A stretch of 64,000 nt of DNA from Pseudomonadota bacterium (GTDB lineage: Bacteria > Pseudomonadota > Gammaproteobacteria > Burkholderiales > Burkholderiaceae_E), in the NCBI GenBank assembly GCA_963204785.1, contig CAUJHG010000033.1:1-64000 (forward strand). Reading direction: 5' to 3'. The position numbers were made by a program, and so were the translations under genes. Shown piece after piece: positions 21,365 to 27,830 of this stretch. The notes under the pieces were generated by a model. That model saw nothing but the letters and a program-made list of their open reading frames with translations. It did no database searches and was not told where the DNA came from. Position 1 is the stretch's first letter, and each line of letters starts with the position of its first letter.

Positions 21365-21912
21365 GCCCGGCTCGCGGCGCGCCGCAGCTCACGGGCTTCG
21401 GCCCGGTGCTCGACGCGCGCTGCGAGACGCTGATCCTCGGCAGCTTCCCGAGCGAGGCCTCGCTGGCAGCCGGCCACTACTACGCGCACCCGCGCAACCA
21501 GTTCTGGCCCATCCTCGGCGCGCTGCTCGACGAACCGCTGGTCGAACTCGCCTTCGAGGAGCGCTACCGGCGCGTTCTCCGACACCGGATCGGGATCTGG
21601 GACGTGCTGGGCGCCTGCGAGCGGCGCGGCAGCCTGGACGCGGACATCCGTGCGGGCGCGGCCAACGACTTCACGCGGCTGGGCAGACTCGCGCCGCATC
21701 TGCGCAGCGTGCTGTTCAACGGGCGCACCGCCGGGCGCTTCGAAGCGCGCTTTCGCGCCCACGGCTACCGCACCGCGGTGCTCCCGTCCACCAGCCCTGC
21801 GCACGCGGGAATGCGCGCCGCGCAGAAGCTCGACGCCTGGCGCGCAGCCCTGTGTGCGACGATCGGCGATCCGCCGGCGCAGGCGCCGGCGCCCAGCGAG
21901 GAGCTCCGATGA
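21361..21912 (+). CDS. DNA-deoxyinosine (hypoxanthine) glycosylase, UDG family 6
   Basis: The 183-residue protein has the short uracil-DNA-glycosylase fold of the hypoxanthine-DNA glycosylase family. [12 protein letters not shown] holds the active-site loop, [14 protein letters not shown] the second conserved block, and LPSTSPAHA the C-terminal DNA-binding motif. Members remove deaminated purines from DNA. The GTG start overlaps the htpG stop by four bases and its own stop overlaps the next gene as ATGA, so translation is tightly coupled. Placing a base-excision enzyme behind Hsp90 suggests stress-linked expression (inference). Confidence 0.85.
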   Translation: MSPARGAPQLTGFGPVLDARCETLILGSFPSEASLAAGHYYAHPRNQFWPILGALLDEPLVELAFEERYRRVLRHRIGIWDVLGACERRGSLDADIRAGAANDFTRLGRLAPHLRSVLFNGRTAGRFEARFRAHGYRTAVLPSTSPAHAGMRAAQKLDAWRAALCATIGDPPAQAPAPSEELR

Positions 21913-22679
21913 GCCGCGGCCGCACTGCAGCGAACGTCCCGATCACCCTGTCCGAGGAGGACGGGGTGCGCTACCTGCACTTCGGCACCCCGTGGGTGCA
22001 GGGCGCGATGGATCTGCGGCGGCCGCACCGGCTGCTGCTCGCCTACGTCGAGCAGATGATGGCCTGGCTGCTGTTCCTCGATCCGCCACAGCGGATCCTG
22101 CAGCTCGGACTGGGTGCGGCCTCGCTCACCCGCTTCGGCCTGCGCCACTGCGCCGGCTCCGAGCTCACCGTGGTCGAGCACAGTCCCGAGGTGATCGAGA
22201 CCGCGCACCAGTGGTTCGCGCTGCCGCGCGAGCATCCGCGGCTGAAGGTGGTGCGCCGCGACGCGATGGACTTCGTCGACGCTGCGGTCCGGCGCGGGCG
22301 CTACGGCGTGGTCCAGGTCGACCTCTACGACATGCACGCGCGCGGCCCGACGATCGAGGATGCCGCCTTCTACCGGCTGTGCCACGCAGCGCTCGCCAGC
22401 CCAGGAGTCGCCAGCTTCAACCTGTTCGGCGAGCACGCGTCCACCCGACGCAACCTGCGCCGGATCCGCAGCGCGTTCGAGGGCCGGGTGCTGCTGCTGC
22501 CGGCGACCGCAGCCGGCAATCTCGTCGTGCTGGGCTTCCGCGGCCCGCCGCTGGCGGTGGGCTGGGCGCTGCTCGAAGCGCGCGCCGCGCATCTGGAGCG
22601 CAGGCTGCGGCTGCCGGCACGCGCCTGGGTGGCCGGCCTGCGCGCGGATCGCCCCGGCACGGAGGCTCTTGTCGTCTGA
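21909..22679 (+). CDS. Spermidine synthase-like methyltransferase-fold protein
   Basis: The 256-residue protein has the Rossmann core of polyamine aminopropyltransferases: RILQLGLGAASLTRF is the nucleotide-binding strand and loop, LTVVEHSPEVIETA the acidic end of strand 2, and VVQVDLYDMHARGP the strand 4 region. It lacks the full N-terminal beta domain and tetramer features of true SpeE, and the catalytic aspartate context is altered. Betaproteobacteria carry many such SpeE-like proteins without proven function. The start overlaps the glycosylase stop (ATGA). Polyamine synthesis is possible but not demonstrated. Confidence 0.75.
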   Translation: MSRGRTAANVPITLSEEDGVRYLHFGTPWVQGAMDLRRPHRLLLAYVEQMMAWLLFLDPPQRILQLGLGAASLTRFGLRHCAGSELTVVEHSPEVIETAHQWFALPREHPRLKVVRRDAMDFVDAAVRRGRYGVVQVDLYDMHARGPTIEDAAFYRLCHAALASPGVASFNLFGEHASTRRNLRRIRSAFEGRVLLLPATAAGNLVVLGFRGPPLAVGWALLEARAAHLERRLRLPARAWVAGLRADRPGTEALVV

Positions 22680-22737
22680 GGCCTGGATCGTCATCCGAGG
22701 CCCGGGCCCCGCCATCCGGGGTCCGGATCGCCAGCCC
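22680..22737. repeat. Left part of an imperfect 18-20-bp repeat array
   Basis: Units begin at about 22685, 22705 and 22725 and share GGATCGYCA-YCCGRGG-type cores rich in GATC, CC and GG. The third unit is cut after AGCCC by the mobile element and continues at 23888 on the far side, so the array was contiguous before insertion. No spacers or palindromic repeats typical of CRISPR are present. Role unknown. Confidence 0.6.
22733..22737. repeat. Left copy of 5-bp target-site duplication
   Basis: AGCCC directly abuts the left terminal inverted repeat. An identical AGCCC abuts the right end at 23883-23887. Five-base duplications are the rule for Tn3-family transposition. Confidence 0.85.
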
Positions 22738-22773
22738 GGGGTGGTCTCTGAAAACGGAAAATCGTACGCTAAG
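22738..22773 (+). repeat. Left terminal inverted repeat of the Tn3-type element
   Basis: Starts GGGGTGGTCTCTGAAAACGG and ends ACGCTAAG, close to the 38-bp ends of the Tn21 group but two bases shorter in the middle. The stop codon of the resolvase gene (22769-22771, minus) lies inside it. Confidence 0.85.
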
Positions 22774-23326
22774 CGTTCGCTGAAGCTGGCGCCCAACGGT
22801 ACAGCGTCGGAACGGACACGCCGAGGTTCTCGGCCACGTCCTTGGGCGGGACGCCGTTGGCCAGCAGCTTCTTGGCCGATTCGATCTTGCTGTCGGTCAT
22901 CTTCGGTTTGCGACCACCCTTGCGGCCGAGCTGCCGGGCGACTTCCAGCCCGGCGCGGGTGCGCTCGACGGTCAACTCACGCTCCATTTCCGCCAGGCTG
23001 GCCATGACGTGAAAGAAGAACCGGCCTGACGGCGTGCCAGTGTCGATGGAGTCGGTGAGGCTCCTGAACTGGACGCCTTGCTCGTGCAGATCGCCCACCA
23101 GATCGACCAGTTGCCTGACCGACCGACCCAGCCGGTCGAGCTTCCAGACGACCAGAGTGTCGCCTTCGCGCAGCATTTCGAGCGTCTTGGTCAGACCGGG
23201 CCGATCAGCCCGCGTACCGCTCACCCTGTCTTCAAAGACTTTCTGGCAGCCCACCCTGGTCAAGGCTTCGCGCTGCAACTCGAGGTTCTGGTCCTGCGCA
23301 GAGACACGCGCATAGCCGATCAACAT
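22769..23326 (-). CDS. tnpR: Serine recombinase / Tn3-type resolvase (TnpR-like)
   Basis: The 185-residue protein is a small serine recombinase that resolves transposon cointegrates. The catalytic domain starts MLIGYARVSAQDQN with nucleophile Ser9; RVSGTRADRPGL, WKLDRLGRSVRQL and FFFHVMASLAEMERELTVER give the other conserved blocks. A C-terminal helix-turn-helix (DVAENLGVSVPTLYRW) binds DNA. It is full length, with TAG inside the left terminal repeat. The start at 23326 matches family N-termini; a GTG/ATG six codons earlier is less likely. The usual neighbour tnpA is missing. A res site should lie before its start, in what is now the HEPN fragment, but I could not delimit it. Confidence 0.92.
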   Translation of the reverse strand: MLIGYARVSAQDQNLELQREALTRVGCQKVFEDRVSGTRADRPGLTKTLEMLREGDTLVVWKLDRLGRSVRQLVDLVGDLHEQGVQFRSLTDSIDTGTPSGRFFFHVMASLAEMERELTVERTRAGLEVARQLGRKGGRKPKMTDSKIESAKKLLANGVPPKDVAENLGVSVPTLYRWAPASANA

Positions 23327-23472
23327 GGCTTGTCTCGCGCCCAACCAGTCTGACGCAACGGTTTGTCCGCTAGGAATCCGTCCTTGGCCAACCCTTCCAC
23401 GAAACTGCAGGCATCGGCAGCAGCCTGCTGGATGTGATCGAGATAGTCCGGCAGCCGGTGTTTCTCGCTCAT
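23320..23472 (-). pseudogene. HEPN-domain toxin (DUF86/HepT-like), truncated N-terminal fragment
   Basis: Fifty codons open with MSEKHRLPDYLDHIQQAAAD, then CSFVEGLAKDGFLADK, a clear start of HepT/DUF86 HEPN toxins, which normally run to about 110-140 residues. After ADK the sequence leaves the family (PLRQTGWARDKPC) and stops. The Rx4-6H ribonuclease motif, found later in the family, is therefore missing and the toxin should be inactive. Its ATG overlaps the MNT stop (ATGA), the normal arrangement of these pairs. The 3' end overlaps the resolvase start in another frame. This looks like a deletion junction. Confidence 0.8.
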
Positions 23473-23759
23473 ACAGGCTGCGCCTCCGCGAGCGCCTTGG
23501 CCCGGAATTTCGGCGACAGGTCGCCGGGCGTCAGCAAATCAACGTCCACGCCGAGCAGCGACTCCAGTTCTTCCTGCAAGTCGCCCAAGTCCAACAAGGT
23601 GGCGCCCGGAAGCGCATCGACCAGCAGATCGATGTCGCTGCCGTCGCGGTCGGTGCCATGCAGCACCGAACCGAAGACGCGCGGGTTCGCGGTTCGAAAT
23701 CGGCTTACCGCTTCACGCACTGCGCTTCGGTTCATCTCGAGCACAATGGACGGGCGCAT
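23469..23759 (-). CDS. MNT-domain nucleotidyltransferase antitoxin (MntA-like)
   Basis: The 96-residue protein is a minimal nucleotidyltransferase of the MNT/HEPN toxin-antitoxin type. It carries the GS motif (Gly30-Ser31) and SDIDLLV with Asp42 and Asp44, the metal and nucleotide ligands; such antitoxins AMPylate their HEPN partner. The ATG at 23759 is preceded by AAAGGA at a good spacing, better than an ATG two codons earlier. It overlaps the HEPN start by four bases. The partner toxin is truncated here, so the antitoxin may persist without function. Three-tenths of the element is this module. Confidence 0.88.
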   Translation of the reverse strand: MRPSIVLEMNRSAVREAVSRFRTANPRVFGSVLHGTDRDGSDIDLLVDALPGATLLDLGDLQEELESLLGVDVDLLTPGDLSPKFRAKALAEAQPV

Positions 23760-23789
23760 GGGCATCCTTTCTTATCGAAACCCGTTGAG

Positions 23790-23824
23790 ATTGTGTGCAA
23801 TCGAGAATTCAGTTTCAAGAACTG
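23790..23824 (-). promoter_or_regulatory. Putative promoter and operator of the MNT/HEPN module
   Basis: On the minus strand TTGAAA (23818-23813) and CACAAT (23795-23790) are separated by 17 bases, a fair sigma-70 promoter for the MNT gene. A 15-base inverted repeat (CAGTT-tcaag-AACTG, 23810-23824) covers the -35 element and could be the site of autoregulation. Confidence 0.5.
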
Positions 23825-23846
23825 GTTTCGAGAATGGCAATGCCGT

Positions 23847-23882
23847 GCGGCGCAGGACCTTTCCGATTGCTGAGACGACCCC
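23847..23882 (-). repeat. Right terminal inverted repeat of the Tn3-type element
   Basis: Read on the minus strand it begins GGGGTCGTCTCAG, identical over 13 bases to the usual Tn3/Tn21-group end, then diverges (CAATCGGAAAGG). It is more decayed than the left end beyond about base 24. Confidence 0.78.
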
Positions 23883-23965
23883 AGCCCGGGCTCCGGATCA
23901 CCGCCCAGGCTCGGACCGTCGTCCGAGGTTGATCTCGCCGCCCGAGGCTGAAGCTGCGACCGTTC
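23883..23965. repeat. Right target-site copy and right part of the imperfect repeat array
   Basis: The first five bases are the right AGCCC duplication. Units then start near 23895, 23913 and 23931 with lengths 18, 18 and 20, for example GGATCACCGCCCAGGCTC and GGACCGTCGTCCGAGGTT. With the element removed, the split unit becomes GGATCGCCAGCCCGGGCTCC, in register with its neighbours. Confidence 0.6.
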
Positions 23966-24071
23966 GTCCGACGTGCCGGGCGGCGCCCGCGGGTCGCTGC
24001 TAAGGTCGTCCCACCGGTTCTGGAGGGGCATCCGCCCCTGCGCCGGCCACGAAGGCAGGTGCCGCGCAGCA

Positions 24072-25994
24072 ATGACGATCCTCCTGAGCCCGGAAGACGC
24101 GACCACTAGCCCCACGGGAATCGACACCCAGCCGGCGCCAAACGGCCCTGCGCGCACGCCCGGTGCGCAGCCTGTCGCGCGGCCGTCGCAGGCGCCCGGA
24201 AACGATGCATCGGCCACTGCAGCGCCGAACTTCGGGCGCCCCGGCAAGCGGATCGAGGTCGGCGAGGTGCTCGACGCTCTGTGCGCCGATGGTCTGGTCA
24301 GCCCCGAGGACGCACGCCGCGCGAAGGCCAACGCGCTGATGTCCAGCGCCGAACAGCATGCGCTGGTGCTGGTCGCGCAGCAGAAGCTGCGCCGGGTGCA
24401 GCCGCCACACCATCTGCTGGAGATCGAGGCGCTCACCGAGTGGTTCGCCGGCCGCTGCGGGCTTCCCTATGTGCGCGTGGACCCGCTGCGGGTGAACTTC
24501 TCGCGCGTGGCGGAAGTGATGTCCAGCCAGTACGCGACGCGCTTCCGGATCCTGCCGCTGGAGGTGCGCAGCGGGGAGGTGGTGATCGCCACCGCCGAGC
24601 CGAACATCACCGAGTGGATCACCGAGCTCTCCCAGGCGCTGCGCGTGCAGATCCGGCGGGTGGTGGTCAACCCGCAGGACATCACGCGCTACATCGCCGA
24701 GTTCTACTCGCTCGCGCGCTCGGTGCGCGGGGCCCAGCGCACCGGTGGAAGCGCCCAGCAGAACAACTTCGAGCAGTTGCTCGAACTCGGGCGCAGCGCG
24801 AAGAGCCTGGATGCGAACGACCAGCACGTCGTGGTCATCGTCGACTGGCTGCTGCAGTACGCGTTCGACCAGCGCGCCAGCGACATCCACCTAGAGCCCA
24901 GGCGCGAGATGGGCGCGGTGCGCTTCCGCATCGACGGCGTGCTGCACAACGTCTACCAGGTGCCGCCGACGGTGCTCTCCGCGATCACCAGCCGGCTCAA
25001 GCTGCTGGGTCGCATGGACGTCGTCGAGCGCCGCCGCCCCCAGGACGGCCGGATCAAGACGCGCACCGCGGTCGGCCGCGAGATCGAGCTGCGGCTCTCG
25101 ACCCTGCCGACCGCCTTCGGCGAGAAGCTGGTGCTGCGCATCTTCGACCCCGAGGTGCTGGTGCGCGACTTCGGCGAACTCGGCTTCGGCGACGACGACC
25201 GCGCAGGCTGGACGGCGATGACTGCGCGCCCGAACGGGATCGTGCTCGTGACCGGCCCCACCGGCTCGGGCAAGACCACGACGCTCTACACCACGCTGAA
25301 GCTGCTCGCCAGCGAGGAAGTGAACGTCTGCACGGTCGAAGACCCGATCGAGATGGTCGAGCCCAGCTTCAACCAGATGCAGGTCCAGCACGGGATCGAC
25401 CTGTCGTTCGCCGACGGCATCCGCGCGCTGATGCGCCAGGATCCCGACATCATCATGGTCGGCGAGATCCGCGACCTCGAGACCGCCGAGATGGCGATCC
25501 AGGCGGCGCTGACCGGCCATCTGGTGCTCTCGACGCTGCACACCAACGATGCGCCGTCGGCGATCACCCGGATGCTCGACCTGGGCGTGCCGCCCTACCT
25601 GCTGAACGCCACCGTGGTCGGCGTGATGGCCCAGCGCCTGGTGCGCACCCTGTGCCCGAGCTGCAAGGTGCAGGATGGCGAGATCGCCGAGGAGCAGTGG
25701 CGCGGGCTGATCAGGCCCTTCCGCGCACCCAGGCCGCAGCGCGTCTATCGGCCGGTGGGGTGCGTCGAGTGTCGGATGACCGGATACCGCGGCCGGGCAG
25801 GGTTGTACGAGCTGCTCACGCTGAGCGACGGGCTGCGCGGACTCATCGACGGGGCGCCGGACCTGCGCGCGATCCGCAAGGCAGCCCTGCGCGAGGGAAT
25901 GCGCCCGCTGCGGCTGTCGGGCGCGCAGAAGATCGCGCAGGGAATCACGACCCTGGAAGAGGTGCTGCGCGCCGCGCCGCCTGCCGTCGGCTGA
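24072..25994 (+). CDS. GspE/PilB-family secretion or pilus assembly ATPase
   Basis: The 640-residue protein is a type II secretion/type IV pilus hexameric ATPase. After a disordered 60-residue start comes the N1/MshEN-like domain, then SDIHLEPR, GPTGSGKTTTLYT (Walker A), an Asp box (TVEDPIEMVE), DIIMVGEIRDLETAEM (Walker B) and the His box LSTLHTNDA. The tetracysteine zinc element is CPSC plus CVEC. No inner-membrane platform, pseudopilin or secretin genes are adjacent, so which machine it drives is open. The ATG at 24072 is used; upstream in-frame codons run into the repeat array. Confidence 0.92.
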   Translation: MTILLSPEDATTSPTGIDTQPAPNGPARTPGAQPVARPSQAPGNDASATAAPNFGRPGKRIEVGEVLDALCADGLVSPEDARRAKANALMSSAEQHALVLVAQQKLRRVQPPHHLLEIEALTEWFAGRCGLPYVRVDPLRVNFSRVAEVMSSQYATRFRILPLEVRSGEVVIATAEPNITEWITELSQALRVQIRRVVVNPQDITRYIAEFYSLARSVRGAQRTGGSAQQNNFEQLLELGRSAKSLDANDQHVVVIVDWLLQYAFDQRASDIHLEPRREMGAVRFRIDGVLHNVYQVPPTVLSAITSRLKLLGRMDVVERRRPQDGRIKTRTAVGREIELRLSTLPTAFGEKLVLRIFDPEVLVRDFGELGFGDDDRAGWTAMTARPNGIVLVTGPTGSGKTTTLYTTLKLLASEEVNVCTVEDPIEMVEPSFNQMQVQHGIDLSFADGIRALMRQDPDIIMVGEIRDLETAEMAIQAALTGHLVLSTLHTNDAPSAITRMLDLGVPPYLLNATVVGVMAQRLVRTLCPSCKVQDGEIAEEQWRGLIRPFRAPRPQRVYRPVGCVECRMTGYRGRAGLYELLTLSDGLRGLIDGAPDLRAIRKAALREGMRPLRLSGAQKIAQGITTLEEVLRAAPPAVG

Positions 25995-26009
25995 GCGCGC
26001 CTCCCGGGC

Positions 26010-27185
26010 CTACTTCGAGAGCTCGCGCATCGCGCGCTCGAGCCCCTGCAGGGTCACCGGGTACATCCGGTTCTGCAGCACCTGCTTGATCACCGAGATC
26101 GACTGACGATACTCCCAGACGCCTTCCGGCTCCGGGTTCAGCCAGGCGAACTTCGGGAAGCGCTCGACCAGCCGGCGCAGCCAGACCGCCCCCGGCTCCT
26201 CGTTGTTGTACTCGACCGAACCGCCCGGCTGCAGGATCTCGTAGGGGCTCATCGTCGCGTCGCCCACGAAGATCAGCCGGTAGTCGGCGTTGTACTTGCG
26301 GATCACGTCCCAGGTCGGGAAACGCTCGGCGTGGCGGCGCTTGTTGTTCTTCCAGAGGTGGTCGTAGACGCAGTTGTGGAAGTAGTAGAACTCGAGGTGC
26401 TTGAACTCGGTCTTCGCCGCCGAGAAGAACTCCTCGACCATCTTGATGTGGTCGTCCATCGTGCCGCCGACGTCGAGCAGCATCAGCACCTTGATCGTGT
26501 TGTGCCGCTCGGGGCGCATCTTGATGTCGAGGTAGCCGGCGTTGCGCGCGGTGTTCTCGATCGTGCTGTCGAGATCGAGCTCGTCCTCGGCGCCCTCGCG
26601 TGCGAATCGGCGCAGCCGGCGCAGCGCCACCTTGATGTTGCGCGTGCCCAGTTCGACCTGGTCGTCGTAGTCACGGTAGGCGCGCTGCTCCCAGACCTTC
26701 ACTGCGGTGCGGTTGCCGGAGGAGGGTCCGCCGATGCGGATGCCCTCGGGGTTGAAGCCGCCGTTGCCGAAGGGCGAGGTGCCGTTGGTGCCGATCCACT
26801 TGTTGCCGCCCTCGTGGCGCTTCTTCTGCTCCTCGAGCAGTTCCTTCAGGCGCTGCATCAGCTTCTCGAGGCCGCCCATGGCCTCGATCGCCGCCTTCTC
26901 CTCGGGGGTGAACTCGCGCTGCGCCATCCGCTTGAGCCAGTCCAGCGGCAGGTCGAAGGCGTCGGTGGGCAGTTCGATCACGCCCTTGAAGTACAGGCCG
27001 AAGGCCTTGTCGAACTTGTCGAAGTTGCGCTCGTCCTTGACGAGGGCCGAGCGCGACAGGAAGTAGAACTCGTCGATCGAGGGTCCGATCACGTGCTCCT
27101 TCATCGCCTCGAGCAGCATCAGGTACTCCTTGATGGAGACCGGCAGCTTCGAGTTGCGCAGGTGCAGGAAGAAATCGATCAGCAT
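26010..27185 (-). CDS. VWA domain protein (CoxE-like)
   Basis: The 391-residue protein belongs to the CoxE-like VWA group, which works with MoxR ATPases in metal-cofactor insertion or complex assembly. The N-terminal half is helical (MLIDFFLHLRNSKLPVSIKE). A middle glycine-rich part includes FGNGGFNPEGIRIGG. The VWA core begins with KVLMLLDVGGTMDDH. In classical VWA domains this reads DxSxS; here the two serines are Gly and Met/Thr, so metal binding is probably weakened. It is last in a moxR-GNAT-VWA operon and overlaps the GNAT stop by seven bases. Confidence 0.85.
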   Translation of the reverse strand: MLIDFFLHLRNSKLPVSIKEYLMLLEAMKEHVIGPSIDEFYFLSRSALVKDERNFDKFDKAFGLYFKGVIELPTDAFDLPLDWLKRMAQREFTPEEKAAIEAMGGLEKLMQRLKELLEEQKKRHEGGNKWIGTNGTSPFGNGGFNPEGIRIGGPSSGNRTAVKVWEQRAYRDYDDQVELGTRNIKVALRRLRRFAREGAEDELDLDSTIENTARNAGYLDIKMRPERHNTIKVLMLLDVGGTMDDHIKMVEEFFSAAKTEFKHLEFYYFHNCVYDHLWKNNKRRHAERFPTWDVIRKYNADYRLIFVGDATMSPYEILQPGGSVEYNNEEPGAVWLRRLVERFPKFAWLNPEPEGVWEYRQSISVIKQVLQNRMYPVTLQGLERAMRELSK

Positions 27186-27811
27186 GGGGACTCTCCTCTG
27201 GCCGTGTCGCCGGACGGACGGCGCGGCCGGCGCAGTTGCCATTCGATATTGTTGCGCACCGCGGGCCATTCCGCTGCGGTGACGCTGTAGACCGCGGTGT
27301 CGCGCAGCGAGCCGTCGGGCAGGCGCGCGTGACTGCGCAGCACGCCGTCGAGCCTGGCGCCGAGCCGCTCGATGGCCTGGCGGCTGCGCCGGTTCATGAA
27401 ATGGGTGCGGAACTCCACCGCGATGCACTGCAGCTGCTCGAAGGCGTGGCGCAGCAGCAGCAGCTTGCACTGGCTGTTCAGCGCGGTGCGCTGGACCCCG
27501 GCGGCATACCAGGTCGAACCGATCTCGACCCGGCGATTGGCGCTGTCTGCGTTCATGTAGGTGGTCATGCCCACGAGACGCCCGCCGGGCTCGTGCCTCA
27601 CTGCGAAGGGCAGCATGCTGCCCTTCGCCTGCAGGTCGAGGCGGCGCTCGATCTCGGCGCGCATTCCCTGGGGCGAAGGCACCTGGGTGAACCAGAGCTC
27701 CCAGAGTTCGCCATCGCGGACCGCTTCGGCCAGCTCCGCCTCGTGGGACAGCGAAAGCGGCTCGAGTGTCGCGTGCGCTCCGCGGAGCGTGACCGGCCCG
27801 AGCCAGCTCAT
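27179..27811 (-). CDS. GNAT family N-acetyltransferase
   Basis: The 210-residue protein has the RimJ/RimL-like acetyltransferase pattern: VTLRGAHATLEPLSLSHEAE at the N-terminus, a central strand with RLVGMTTYMNADSANRRVEI, and QCKLLLLRHAFEQLQCIAVEF followed by NRRSRQAIERLGARLDGVLR, the acetyl-CoA and dimer segments. These enzymes acetylate protein N-termini or small amines. It sits between moxR and the VWA gene in the same direction and overlaps the latter, an odd insertion into that conserved pair. Substrate unknown. Confidence 0.88.
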   Translation of the reverse strand: MSWLGPVTLRGAHATLEPLSLSHEAELAEAVRDGELWELWFTQVPSPQGMRAEIERRLDLQAKGSMLPFAVRHEPGGRLVGMTTYMNADSANRRVEIGSTWYAAGVQRTALNSQCKLLLLRHAFEQLQCIAVEFRTHFMNRRSRQAIERLGARLDGVLRSHARLPDGSLRDTAVYSVTAAEWPAVRNNIEWQLRRPRRPSGDTARGESPC

Positions 27812-27830
27812 GGGCGCACCGGACTGCAGC

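Larger units (their letters stand above)
22738..23882. mobile_element. Tn3-family-derived miniature element with resolvase and broken MNT/HEPN module, no transposase
   Basis: The element is 1,145 bp. Both ends start GGGGT and continue with GTCTC at bases 7-11 and CGGAAA at 18-23, matching each other at 19 of the first 23 bases. The left end also has TCGTACGCTAAG, as in Tn21/Tn501-type ends. A perfect AGCCC duplication flanks it. Inside are a full serine resolvase gene, a truncated HEPN gene and an MNT antitoxin gene, all on the minus strand. There is no tnpA, so it could move only with a transposase supplied in trans. Element type is well supported; the exact parent transposon is not identified. 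Confidence 0.88.

Noticed and set aside
22769..23326. A prophage or integron integrase
   Set aside because: The protein is a small serine recombinase with Ser9, not a tyrosine integrase, and the Tn3-type ends explain it better.
22680..23965. A CRISPR array at the imperfect repeats
   Set aside because: Repeats are short, divergent and contiguous, with no spacers and no cas genes nearby.
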